Positions 5,778 to 13,502 of a DNA stretch of 13,502 nt are shown here, one piece after another. Source of the stretch: Phytomonas francai. Lineage: Eukaryota > Euglenozoa > Kinetoplastea > Trypanosomatida > Trypanosomatidae. The stretch spans positions 151,494-164,995 of the forward strand of contig MJCC01000024.1 in NCBI GenBank assembly GCA_001766655.1, in the 5' to 3' direction. The notes beneath the pieces are model-generated. The model did no database searches. It was not told where the DNA came from and was given only the letters and a program-made list of their open reading frames with translations. Made by a program: the position numbers and the translations under genes. Positions within the stretch are counted from its first letter, which is position 1. Every line of letters starts with the position of its first letter.

Positions 5778-7280
5778 ATGTCACACGAGGACGGCGACCT
5801 GCTCAACCACACGGCCCTCCTCGACGGCTTCTACACGCGGGTGTACCCCAGCAGCGCGGAGCTCCAGCGCGAGCTCGGCTGGGCGGTCGCCGAGGACCAA
5901 CTCCACGCGATCGTCGCCGAACTCCGCGACGAGGTCGACCTGCTCGGGGTTGAGGCCGAGATCCTCGAGCGCTTCGCGGCGCCGGCGGCCGGGCCCGCGG
6001 AGCCCCTCGCGGAGGACCCCACGGCCTCCCTCCCGGGCCTCGGCGGGCCGCCCAAACGCGGCCCCGGGGCGGATCTCGCCGGGCTCCGCGAGGGCCTCGC
6101 GGCGCGGGCGGCCCCGGAGCCCTGCACCGCGCGGCGCGGGAAGCACTACCAGCGGAAGACGGACGAGGCCACCGGCCGGTACGTCCGCCTCGCGGACAAG
6201 ACGGCGATGCTCGCGAAGGAGGAGGAGCGGCTGCTCGGCATCGCGAAGGGCGACGAGGCCGCGGCAGGGCAGCTCCGCGGGCACCTCATCGCGACCGCCG
6301 AGGAAGCCGCGCGCCGCGCGAAGGAGCTCCGGCTCCAGCGCAGGGTCTTCGCCCGCGAGGTCCTCGCGTGCGAGAACCCGCAGCTCGACGAGGGGTCTCT
6401 CATCGAGAGCCTGCTCGCCGGGTCCGAGCTCCCCGGCGCCTCCGCCGAGGCGCTGCTCCGGTACCTCGAGCGCGAGCAGGTCTCGCACGGCAGGTACCTG
6501 GATAAGCTCGAGATGCAGTGCCGGGCGACCGAGCAGGACATCGCGCGCGCCCTCCACCGGCTCCGCCAGCACCAGATCGCCGGCGAGACCTTCCGCCCGG
6601 TTGACTTCGAGCAGCTCGGGATCGAAAACGAGCAGTTCAACGAGCGCGCGGAGCAGAAAAGCGCGGAGCTGGTCAAGCTCAAAGGAGCCTCCACGCGCAC
6701 CGTGCAGGCCCTCAACGCCACCACCGACGCCCTCAACGACCTCGTCGCCGAGCAAAGCCAGCTGAAGAAGGAGTACAAAAGCCGCTGTGAGTACCTCGCG
6801 CGGTGCACAAAAGAGATGAGCTCCGTCGCAAAGGAGGTGGTCGTTGCGGAGAAGAAAAACGAGGCGATCCGGGCCAAACACGAGTCCGTCCGGGCCCCGA
6901 CCATCGAGGAGTACATCGCCCAGCGCGCGGAGCTCTTCGAGCTCCAGAAGACGGAGAAAAACTGGCAGCGAAAGGTCGAAATCGCGCAGGGCCAGATGCA
7001 GGATTTACGCCGCAGGGTCGCGAAACTCAAGGTTCAACGAAGCGCCGCGCTGGCCTACGCGGTCGAGCAGCAAAACCGACGCGAGAACAATTTAAAGGCG
7101 AGGGCCCGAAATTTCCGACAGGCGTCGCTGAAATACCCCCCGCTGGCGTTGGATCAGCAGTCCACCACGCTCTTCGACATCGCAGACGGCGTCGATGGTT
7201 CGTGCGCCCCCCCGCCAGACGAACCCCTCGTCGCAAATTCCAAATCCCTCCTTAACGCGAAAAGGCAAACAAGGAAGTAA
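5778..7280 (+). CDS. CFAP263: coiled-coil axonemal protein, CFAP263/CCDC113 type
   Basis: This 500-residue, highly charged coiled-coil protein belongs to the CCDC113/CCDC96 family. In ciliates these two partners form a complex near the base of radial spoke 3 and the nexin link that tunes ciliary beating; a role in the flagellar axoneme is inferred here. Residues 1-65 are moderately hydrophobic, 66-105 Ala/Pro/Gly-rich, and about 110-430 mostly helical heptads. The family signature DFEQLGIENEQFNER starts at 276, followed by ELVKLKGAS and VQALN. A second conserved block has TIEEYIAQRAE from 375 and NWQRKVEIA around 395-403. The EYI...WxRKVEIA block favours CFAP263 over its paralogue CFAP184 (CCDC96), which I cannot exclude. 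The protein is longer than human CCDC113 (about 377 residues). The ATG follows an in-frame TAG at 5748. Codon use is extreme: at about 5932-5991, 19 of 20 codons end in G/C, which opens long spurious frames on the other strand. Confidence 0.8.
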   Translation: MSHEDGDLLNHTALLDGFYTRVYPSSAELQRELGWAVAEDQLHAIVAELRDEVDLLGVEAEILERFAAPAAGPAEPLAEDPTASLPGLGGPPKRGPGADLAGLREGLAARAAPEPCTARRGKHYQRKTDEATGRYVRLADKTAMLAKEEERLLGIAKGDEAAAGQLRGHLIATAEEAARRAKELRLQRRVFAREVLACENPQLDEGSLIESLLAGSELPGASAEALLRYLEREQVSHGRYLDKLEMQCRATEQDIARALHRLRQHQIAGETFRPVDFEQLGIENEQFNERAEQKSAELVKLKGASTRTVQALNATTDALNDLVAEQSQLKKEYKSRCEYLARCTKEMSSVAKEVVVAEKKNEAIRAKHESVRAPTIEEYIAQRAELFELQKTEKNWQRKVEIAQGQMQDLRRRVAKLKVQRSAALAYAVEQQNRRENNLKARARNFRQASLKYPPLALDQQSTTLFDIADGVDGSCAPPPDEPLVANSKSLLNAKRQTRK

Positions 7281-7296
7281 AAGGCGAAAAAAGGGT

Positions 7297-7338
7297 CCTT
7301 CTCTTTTACATCGTGTCTCTCCCACCCACCCCCGTTAG
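7297..7338 (+). promoter_or_regulatory. strong pyrimidine tract + TTAG just after the upstream stop codon
   Basis: CCTTCTCTTTTACATCGTG followed by TCTCTCCCACCCACCCCCGTTAG gives one of the best tract-plus-AG sites in the window, with AG at 7337-7338. It begins only about 17 bases after the TAA at 7278-7280, which leaves almost no room for a 3' UTR if it were the main acceptor. Confidence 0.35.
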
Positions 7339-7611
7339 GTTGCTGCTGATAAAGAAAAAAATGCGTGAATATGGTGTTAGGATGTAAAATAGCACACATA
7401 GGATCAAGATCGGTTGCTTGATGTACCCGAGTTGTTGTTTTTTAGATTTTCCTGTTTCGATGCGGAAATGTATGCATATAGAGAAAACGGAAAGGATGCG
7501 TGAAGAAGCCATTGTTATTGCTTTGTCTTACTGCCTCTTGTCATAGTATTATTAGGGAGTGGTATGGATCCTATTTTCAATGAACTATTAATGCACCCAT
7601 GTATGCGCGTA

Positions 7612-7634
7612 TCTCTACCTCTTTTGAATTTAAG
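7612..7634 (+). promoter_or_regulatory. candidate trans-splice acceptor for the K-Y-x-P-P-S protein gene
   Basis: TCTCTACCTCTTTT (7612-7625) is followed by AG at 7633-7634, about 130 bases before the ATG at 7764. Its position suits a kinetoplastid acceptor, though the tract is short. Confidence 0.35.
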
Positions 7635-7763
7635 AAGCGATAGGGGGGGCGGTGATCCCTTTCAAAAAATTGTAAGAATCTACAGCTTAGCTAAACTGCT
7701 ACACATAGGTATAGAATAAAAAGTTACGTGGGAGTAAGGAAGGAAGAAAGAAAGCCCCTTTAC

Positions 7764-8972
7764 ATGGAGGAGCTTAGCCTTTTTCTCAAAAAAGCCGAAA
7801 AAAAACAAGCCAAGAAGAAGGCAAAGAAGAGCAGCCCCGCTGAAGATGATGACAAAGTCTTCAAGAAGGACAAGTTCACCGGGCTCGATTTAAATCTCGA
7901 GGAGATAGCTGTAAGCCCCGAACCCGCCGCAACCCCGGAAGAAGTCGGAGCAGCCGCGCCTTCGCTGAGCGACGACAAGAAAGAGGTGCCCGCGTTGAGC
8001 GGGGATGTGATTTCCGACAATGTGCTGACCATCCAGGCCGTGACCAACGCCACACGACACGTGAAGACCTGGGAAGAAATCAAAAACGAGCAGCGGCAGA
8101 TGGAGGCCGAAAACCCCCCCTCGCCGCCGCCGGAGGCTAAAGAGAAAGAAAAGGAAACGAAACCGAAGAAGTTCGTCGCGCGCGGGAATCGAAACGCGAC
8201 CGGCACGATCACCGTCGACGGCGTCCCGAAGCCGTCCTACAGCATCAAGGACCTGCCGACGCTGGAGGAGGTGATCTCCGGAAAGGCAAAGAAGGCCGCG
8301 TCCCCGACTGTCAGCTCCCCCCTCGAAAAGGAAAAGGAAAAGGGGTCGGGATATCCGCCAACCGCGCCCGTGGAGGCCCCCCCAGCAAAGGAGAACGCCG
8401 GCGAGAAGGCGGAAACCGGAAAAGCGGAGGAGGCAGCCGCCGGGAACGCCGCGGAAGGCGCCAAAACGGGGGAAACGGCGCCGTCGACGGGGGTGAAGAA
8501 GTACACGCCGCCGAGCACGCGCACGGCGGGGGCCTACAAGCCCCCGACGACGACCTCCGCCGGGGCCTACCGGGCGCCCGCAAAGAAGGAGGCCGACGGG
8601 AAGCCGGCGGCGGCGCCCACGACGGCCACGGAGGCCCCCGACGGCGATGCGAGCGCCGCGGGCAAACCGACGCCGACGGCGAATAAATACGTCCCGCCAT
8701 CGCGGGTGGACGGGGGGCGGGCCTACCGGCCCCCGCCGCCCGCCGCCGCCGCCCCCTCCTTCGCGAAAGCGGAGGGCGCCTCGGGAAAGGGCCTTAGCCG
8801 TGGAAACGAAGGCGCGCAGAAGCCTGCGGAGGAGGCGGCGAATGGGAATCATCCGACGACGACGACGACTAGGAAGTACGTGCCGCCCTCGCAGCGTGCG
8901 GGGGGGGCGGTGTATCGCCCGCCGACGAGCTCGAAAACAGAACCCTATCGGCCCCCGACAAAGCGAGATTAA
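7764..8972 (+). CDS. Lys/Pro/Ala-rich low-complexity protein with K-Y-x-P-P-S repeats
   Basis: This 402-residue protein is not confidently recognised. It begins MEELSLFLKKAEKK and has a strongly basic Lys stretch in the first 25 residues. The middle holds VKTWEEIKNEQ (about residues 111-121) and a second more ordered block, SYSIKDLPTLEEVISGK, then Ala/Glu/Lys/Pro low complexity. The C-terminal 160 residues carry three copies of K-Y-[TV]-P-P-S followed by a G-x-Y-[KR]-[PA]-P element, with the motif Tyr at 247, 309 and 372; the protein ends YRPPTKRD. No membrane segment or signal peptide is visible. The basic start and YRPP elements faintly recall CDV3-like or translation-factor-associated proteins (eIF4B, eIF3g), but this is too weak to name it. 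An extension to a GTG at 7728 is possible only with a non-ATG start; 7764 is the first in-frame ATG after the TAA at 7692. It ends with tandem stops TAA TAA. Confidence 0.85.
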   Translation: MEELSLFLKKAEKKQAKKKAKKSSPAEDDDKVFKKDKFTGLDLNLEEIAVSPEPAATPEEVGAAAPSLSDDKKEVPALSGDVISDNVLTIQAVTNATRHVKTWEEIKNEQRQMEAENPPSPPPEAKEKEKETKPKKFVARGNRNATGTITVDGVPKPSYSIKDLPTLEEVISGKAKKAASPTVSSPLEKEKEKGSGYPPTAPVEAPPAKENAGEKAETGKAEEAAAGNAAEGAKTGETAPSTGVKKYTPPSTRTAGAYKPPTTTSAGAYRAPAKKEADGKPAAAPTTATEAPDGDASAAGKPTPTANKYVPPSRVDGGRAYRPPPPAAAAPSFAKAEGASGKGLSRGNEGAQKPAEEAANGNHPTTTTTRKYVPPSQRAGGAVYRPPTSSKTEPYRPPTKRD

Positions 8973-9007
8973 TAAAAGAAAAATTCACAGCGTGAGGTTA
9001 TATACAC

Positions 9008-9049
<42 letters not shown>

Positions 9050-9050
9050 A
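9008..9050. repeat. compound (AT)n(GT)n microsatellite in the presumed 3' UTR
   Basis: About 19 bases of AT repeats run directly into about 24 bases of GT repeats, only 35 bases after the stop codon at 8970-8972. It would lie in the 3' UTR of the upstream mRNA, where GU- and AU-rich elements can bind regulatory proteins. Confidence 0.92.
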
Positions 9051-9413
9051 TTTTGTTGTAATAAAAAGCTTGTGTTTATAGTTAAGATGAAAAAAATGGA
9101 ACGGCGTTTGCGTTTTTTCCTTTTCTCGATGCATCTGCAATGGTGGCTTCGGTGGTGAAGCGATGAAGAAAGGTTTTCAAAAAAAAGTGTGATAATAACG
9201 AAATCACAACAAGCAAACAAAAAAATTGCACATTATTTGATAATTCATGCGATTATTTTATTTTAATACCTTTTCCAGATTAAATATTTAAAGAGGGAAG
9301 TTAATGTGAATGAATGGTTAAAAGCCATTTGTGCTGGGAGGAGCAAGACTCGATCTTCCTTAATTACAAGTTTTTTGTGAGGGTTGTACGGAAGATTATT
9401 GGTACTGAGCATC

Positions 9414-9416
<3 letters not shown>

Positions 9417-9445
<29 letters not shown>
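9417..9445. repeat. (TA)n microsatellite
   Basis: Twenty-nine bases of uninterrupted AT dinucleotides within the AT-rich gap, about 280 bases before the last gene. Confidence 0.95.
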
Positions 9446-9448
<3 letters not shown>

Positions 9449-9550
9449 GAGTATTGTCATTCGTTTCTTTTACAGTTTGCACTACGAGATTTCGTATCGA
9501 AATATGGGTTTGAAATGTATTGGGCTTGAATTTCAGACTTTTATATGTGG

Positions 9551-9585
9551 TTCCTTTTTCTTCTTTTTCCCCATAAAAAATTCAG
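9551..9585 (+). promoter_or_regulatory. strong candidate trans-splice acceptor for the last gene
   Basis: TTCCTTTTTCTTCTTTTTCCCC (9551-9572) is an unbroken 22-base pyrimidine tract followed by ATAAAAAATTCAG, with AG at 9584-9585. No other AG intervenes. It would give a 5' UTR of 140 bases before the ATG at 9726 and is the best-formed acceptor in the window. Confidence 0.55.
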
Positions 9586-9725
9586 CGCGTAGCCCTAAGA
9601 AGTAAGAAAAACACTTCATACAAAAGAAAGGAATAGGTTTGTGAAAGGAATACCCATTTGTCAAAACATAAAAATTAAAACATTATATTTGCTTTTGAAA
9701 GGTTTAAAAAGGAAAAAAAGATAAA

Positions 9726-12700
9726 ATGCAGCGTACAGAAAGTAGTAACACACCAGATATCAACCTCCAAATACACCCTTTTGTCTTGCAGAGTGGGGAG
9801 TCGAAAAGCCTCCTTGAAGGGGTTCTCCAAGGCTATCTCGAGCAGAGGGCGCTCTCGGCGAACCGTCGGGGGATGGGACCAAGCGGCGATGCCGGCGAAG
9901 CGATCCTTTTCGATTGCGAGGGGTGCGAGGCGCTCCTCGCGGCTTTGCACGGGATGGAGCGAAGCTGGTTGGGCGCCCTCCTGCGCGTGAAAAGCGCTCC
10001 ATGGGGAAGTGGGCGAGCCCCCCTGGATATCGACCTCGTGGGCGGCTTCACCGCGGAGGAGAAGACCGCGGCGGTCGCGTCGTGGGCCTCGATGTTGGTC
10101 CAATACACCGAACTTCGGGAAGACGTCGGAGGGGCCCGCTGTCGTCCGTCCGGGGCAAACGAAAAGGACGAAAAAGGAAAGGACCGCATGCGCTGGAGGA
10201 TTCAACCGGAGCACTCCCTCGAACCACGCCAGTGGGAAGAATCTCATACGTGCAAGGCGGCGCTCAAGGATCTTTTACACAGCTGCGCCTACACCTGTAT
10301 TGAAAGAGAGGAAGGGGAGGAGGACACGGAGGCTTTGCGGATCCCCTCGCCGCTGCTATTGCGCCTTGTCAGGGAAATAAGTTGCGAAATAGAAAAAAAA
10401 CAGGAGGGAGAGGCATGCACGACGCGGAGCGAATCGGGTAAGGAGAAGTGCATCCCTTTCCACCTTTTGGAGGATCTCGCGGCCTCTCTTGGGTCCGTCG
10501 CCGAGGTGGAAAAGCCCTGTGCATCGAAGCAAGCGCCACCGATAAACGAGGCCTCTTATAATAAGCGAGATGAAAACGAAGACCCGCCCGTTCGCCCGCG
10601 AGATTCGAAAAGCGAGTCGCTTCTGCGCATCCTGCGCGCGGCGCTGGGCCTTCCATCGAACGGGGAGGAAAAGGGTGGCGACCCATACACCAAGGCACCC
10701 CTGGTGGTGGGGGTACTTCGACGTTTCCCCGCTGAAGATGACCTCAAAGAGGCTCCCTTCAATGCGGATAACAAGCCGCGGAAAAGGGGTAGCCAGCCGC
10801 TTCGGATTCGCGTTATGCCTGCCGCCGACCTCATTCCACCAGAAAGTGTGAGGACGAAACCGACCACGGGCGAAGCGGCGTCGTATAATGTGTTGATTCT
10901 CGAAATTACAGGATCCGATGATGACGATGATGACGACAATCATTCAACGAATAGTGAACTCAATGCGCGGGAGCACGACGGTCGGCCTTTAAACGCGAAG
11001 CATGCGGAGCTCTGGCGGAAGCTCGTTTCCCTTAGTCATTTCGTTCACGTGACGGGTTCGCAAGAGCAAATTCAGCGAACCTTCCACTACGTGGCCGAGG
11101 TGTTAGACGGAAAAGAAGATGAGAAAAAGAAAGCAGAAATAGAAAAAAATCGGGATCACTCGAGGGCAGCGGTTTGCGGTGTCTCAACAGCGGCACAGCA
11201 AACCCGCGCGCGCTTGGGCCCTCACAAGGAAAATAGTCCGCCACAACCCCTCCACACTATCACACATCGAAGTGAGGACACCAACAAAAAAACCATTCTT
11301 GCAGAGGTTACCCCCTCCCCACCGATCTATCGCTTTTTCTTTTCCGTAATCCACGAAAAATCGCGAGCGGTAGGTTCAAAGGTCGCTGAGGATCCAACGG
11401 AAGAGACGGAAAGCATGCGTACAGCGGTATCGCTGTGTAGTACACTGGAAAACAGCATTTGTACTATTCCCTACCTCCCCAGTCATGCAGGAGAATGCAG
11501 TGAAGGGAATAAAAAAAGCGTTGGAGAACCGACTGCGAGAATGCGCAAAGCGGGACTGCGTGATAACGACAAGATAGTACTGAAGTCGACATCAAACTTG
11601 TATGTTGAGGATATCTCCGCGCGGATGCTCGTGGGCGCCACCCCTGCAAACGCGGCATCGGATGCCTTGCTCGTAGGGCCCCTCCTCCTCAGCTATTTCT
11701 CCACATTTCCCGGCAAGGCATCGCCGCCGTCATTCTTTCCTAATTTCCTCACATGGCGGCTGATGGGGTTAGATTCAAAGGGCCTTCACTCGGTAAGCGC
11801 TTGCTTGGCGGCGGGGCGATCGACCCCTTCCGTCATTCCCCCGCTTAACAACCTCCACGATGTCTTTCCTGTGCACTGGGAAAGAGCTGGATTGGGGCCA
11901 TCAATCTGGCGGGACCTCCAGGAAATTGTTCTGTGTCTGAAAAGCGATATAGAAAAGCTGCTCGTCGTCGTCGGAGCGCGGCATCAAGAAAGGCAAATGA
12001 TATCGCACGCAATGAAAGCCGTAGTACCTCGAACTGACCCGCAACCGGATGAGAAAATACCCCACCACAAAACAAGCGGCGTGAGTTATAAAAGTTGCGC
12101 GGAGGGTATTAAGGAAAGCGACCTTGTTGTCTTTCCAACAGCGGTAACCGCTTTTTTGGAAAACGGCCGCCAGGAGGTGCTGGCGGTGGAGTCTGAATGT
12201 GAGGTGGAGTTGCTTACAGAGCTTACGAGCCCACAGGGGGTGCTCGCGCTCTCCACTGCAATTGCGCAGGATGTCATGGTCTCCCTTATCAAGCTAGGGT
12301 GGAGGATCGGGTCGTCTTTTTGCTGTTCGGACAATCCATCGGCGAGGCCTCTTGCCGCAGACGAGGGCTTTCCCTGGTGTGAATGGTTGAGCTCAAATCC
12401 CGAAGGGGGCTTTAGATCCCGCGCACGGGTCGACGGAATCGCGGCGGCGCGGCGGGAGCTAACCTTCGCCGCCTCTCGAGATCGTCTTCGGGTTTTATGT
12501 CGGCCGTTGCTCCATTTTTTTGACAGTGATGTATACCGAAACACAATGAAACAGGTGACATCGCGGCTAGTCACGCAAGGTTCGAGCAAAGGGGGGATGG
12601 GCATGTCAAGCGGGGTGTCGCCGTGCGATCGAACTCCCATGTATATCGCGTACAAGCAGTTTATCCTACTATACATTATATTGATTCAGCAGTACTGGTA

Positions 12701-13502
12701 CTGCTTGCTTCTACCGGAATTCGTGCCTGAACACGCCCCCAACCCCCACCACAGTCCCAGTGAAAAGGAGGCTGTGGATGGTGGTGGCATGGTAAGCCCC
12801 AACAGGATGCAGCCGCCCTCATGTGAATCGGCGTTGGGTCCTGATAGCCAGCAGCAAGTTTCCCCGGAGGAAGGCTCAGGGCCCACTGCCACCGAAGATC
12901 CCAACCCGCAGAAACACCTGCTGCAAGCGAATACCGCCGCTGCCTTGGAGGCGGCGCTTAACAGCCAGTCAAACTTCATAAACGGACGGGACGTATCGCC
13001 TCTGCCTCCGCCCTGTACCTTTTCTTATCCTCCAAACAGACTCCTCAACATCATCTCGGCGGGGGGTGTCATACCATCCCCTGTGCTCGCCTTTCAGCTG
13101 AATAAAAACGTATATGACCCTCAAGCAAGCATCAACGCGCCGGATCTGGCGGAGACAAACGACGGGCCGTTCCATCCCAGGGCGAGCAAGCCGCACTCGG
13201 AAAATGCGATCAACTTGAGCGGAAAACCGTCGACCCACCTCGGCCGAACGCAACCCAACTCCGGCGTGCCGTCAGCCCCCTCCGAAGGCTCTTCTGAAAA
13301 GGCGGCATTCGGCAAGCAAGGATCGAATCCGTGTGTTGGCCTCGGCACGCCCGCGGACGACGCGCCCGCGCGTTGGCGCGAGAGCCCCCTTCTGGAGAAG
13401 GTCAACGAGTACAAGCGGATCATCTTCGTCGACGTCGTCGCGCGCTGGATCCTGCCGCGGGTGCTGGGGCTGTCGCAGGCCCGCCTCTCGGACCCCCCCG
13501 AG
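9726..13502 (+). CDS. large hypothetical protein, 3' truncated by window
   Basis: I read this frame codon by codon: 1,259 codons from ATG 9726 to the last base without a stop. It starts at the first ATG after an in-frame TAA at 9705. No family is recognised. The N-terminal 140 residues look ordered (LLEGVLQGYLEQRAL, FDCEGCEALLAALHGMERSWL). Residues 398-404 are seven Asp in a row. Charged or Pro/Ser-rich spacers separate more hydrophobic blocks, such as LLVGPLLLSYFSTFP, DVFPVHWERAGLGPSIWRDL, LSTAIAQDVMVSLIKLGW and, at about 979-996, FILLYIILIQQYWYCLLL. That last one is hydrophobic enough for a membrane helix, but its Gln/Tyr/Trp content also suits a buried helix. From about residue 1228 a helical block (EYKRIIFVDVVARWILPRVL) begins. 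No signal peptide is evident. Codon bias varies: 9 of 20 codons end in G/C at about 11427-11486, but all 20 do at 13419-13478. The pattern suggests a multi-domain scaffold with long disordered linkers, but function is unknown. Confidence 0.88.
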   Translation, partial: MQRTESSNTPDINLQIHPFVLQSGESKSLLEGVLQGYLEQRALSANRRGMGPSGDAGEAILFDCEGCEALLAALHGMERSWLGALLRVKSAPWGSGRAPLDIDLVGGFTAEEKTAAVASWASMLVQYTELREDVGGARCRPSGANEKDEKGKDRMRWRIQPEHSLEPRQWEESHTCKAALKDLLHSCAYTCIEREEGEEDTEALRIPSPLLLRLVREISCEIEKKQEGEACTTRSESGKEKCIPFHLLEDLAASLGSVAEVEKPCASKQAPPINEASYNKRDENEDPPVRPRDSKSESLLRILRAALGLPSNGEEKGGDPYTKAPLVVGVLRRFPAEDDLKEAPFNADNKPRKRGSQPLRIRVMPAADLIPPESVRTKPTTGEAASYNVLILEITGSDDDDDDDNHSTNSELNAREHDGRPLNAKHAELWRKLVSLSHFVHVTGSQEQIQRTFHYVAEVLDGKEDEKKKAEIEKNRDHSRAAVCGVSTAAQQTRARLGPHKENSPPQPLHTITHRSEDTNKKTILAEVTPSPPIYRFFFSVIHEKSRAVGSKVAEDPTEETESMRTAVSLCSTLENSICTIPYLPSHAGECSEGNKKSVGEPTARMRKAGLRDNDKIVLKSTSNLYVEDISARMLVGATPANAASDALLVGPLLLSYFSTFPGKASPPSFFPNFLTWRLMGLDSKGLHSVSACLAAGRSTPSVIPPLNNLHDVFPVHWERAGLGPSIWRDLQEIVLCLKSDIEKLLVVVGARHQERQMISHAMKAVVPRTDPQPDEKIPHHKTSGVSYKSCAEGIKESDLVVFPTAVTAFLENGRQEVLAVESECEVELLTELTSPQGVLALSTAIAQDVMVSLIKLGWRIGSSFCCSDNPSARPLAADEGFPWCEWLSSNPEGGFRSRARVDGIAAARRELTFAASRDRLRVLCRPLLHFFDSDVYRNTMKQVTSRLVTQGSSKGGMGMSSGVSPCDRTPMYIAYKQFILLYIILIQQYWYCLLLPEFVPEHAPNPHHSPSEKEAVDGGGMVSPNRMQPPSCESALGPDSQQQVSPEEGSGPTATEDPNPQKHLLQANTAAALEAALNSQSNFINGRDVSPLPPPCTFSYPPNRLLNIISAGGVIPSPVLAFQLNKNVYDPQASINAPDLAETNDGPFHPRASKPHSENAINLSGKPSTHLGRTQPNSGVPSAPSEGSSEKAAFGKQGSNPCVGLGTPADDAPARWRESPLLEKVNEYKRIIFVDVVARWILPRVLGLSQARLSDPPE

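Larger units (their letters stand above)
7281..7763. other. intergenic region
   Basis: These 483 AT-leaning bases contain no supported gene. A pyrimidine tract with AG lies immediately after the upstream stop, and a second near 7612-7634 is the more likely acceptor for the next gene. The rest is mixed sequence with a G-rich run near 7642-7651. Confidence 0.6.
8973..9725. other. AT-rich intergenic region with TA and TG repeats
   Basis: These 753 bases hold no supported gene. They begin with a second in-frame TAA and a TA/TG microsatellite. A T-rich tract near 9105-9127, a second (TA)n tract at 9417-9445 and a strong acceptor-like site at 9551-9585 follow. A-rich sequence leads up to the next start codon. 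Confidence 0.65.

Noticed and set aside
5668..6765. 365-codon + frame overlapping the start of the coiled-coil gene
   Set aside because: Its product is Arg/Ser/Pro-rich low complexity, typical of a shifted reading of GC-rich codons, and it begins in simple repeats.
5781..6881. 366-codon frame on the - strand opposite the coiled-coil gene
   Set aside because: It is explained by near-saturated GC3 on the sense strand, which removes stop codons from the antisense frame; the + frame carries the CFAP263 family motifs.
7890..8852. 320-codon - frame opposite the K-Y-x-P-P-S protein
   Set aside because: It is an Arg/Gly-rich product of antisense GC-rich codons with no recognisable motif, and the sense frame has repeats conserved at protein level.
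10356..10943. 195-codon - frame opposite the last gene
   Set aside because: It lies wholly inside the 1,259-codon + frame and shows no family motif.

Overview
The window looks like nuclear DNA of a kinetoplastid protist, probably a trypanosomatid. Five long protein frames all lie on the + strand and none needs an intron. They are separated by AT-rich gaps of about 0.36-1.35 kb that hold pyrimidine tracts followed by AG, as expected of spliced-leader acceptor sites, together with TA, GT and CA microsatellites. The coding DNA is GC-rich, with third codon positions close to saturated in the conserved parts. The proteins are clearly eukaryotic: a CSB-type SNF2 ATPase, a DYRK kinase and a ciliary coiled-coil protein. 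No spliced-leader gene, rRNA or tRNA is visible, so the placement is an inference; another intron-poor, flagellated protist is the main alternative.

Layout: (1) 1-1401, the 3' part of a CSB/RAD26 (ERCC6-like) SNF2 translocase, cut by the left edge. (2) 1402-2755, a long AT-rich gap with several acceptor-like sites, (TA)n and T runs. (3) 2756-5194, a DYRK1-like kinase whose catalytic domain is interrupted by two low-complexity insertions, the second containing a perfect 55-bp inverted repeat. (4) 5195-5777, a microsatellite-rich gap. (5) 5778-7280, a coiled-coil axonemal protein of the CFAP263/CCDC113 type. (6) 7281-7763, a gap. (7) 7764-8972, a Lys/Pro/Ala-rich low-complexity protein with three K-Y-x-P-P-S repeats. 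(8) 8973-9725, an AT-rich gap with TA and TG repeats. (9) 9726-13502, a stop-free frame of 1,259 codons running off the right edge; its product is not recognised.

The genes have unrelated roles (transcription-coupled repair, signalling, ciliary motility, unknown), as is normal for kinetoplastid polycistronic units, where adjacency does not imply shared function. If that model holds, expression would be set by trans-splicing, polyadenylation and mRNA stability, so the tracts and repeats between genes are the likely regulatory content. I found no mobile element, CRISPR array, RNA gene or convincing new multi-gene system. The observations most worth a second look are the coding inverted repeat, the insert-bearing DYRK, and the large unrecognised frame at the right edge.
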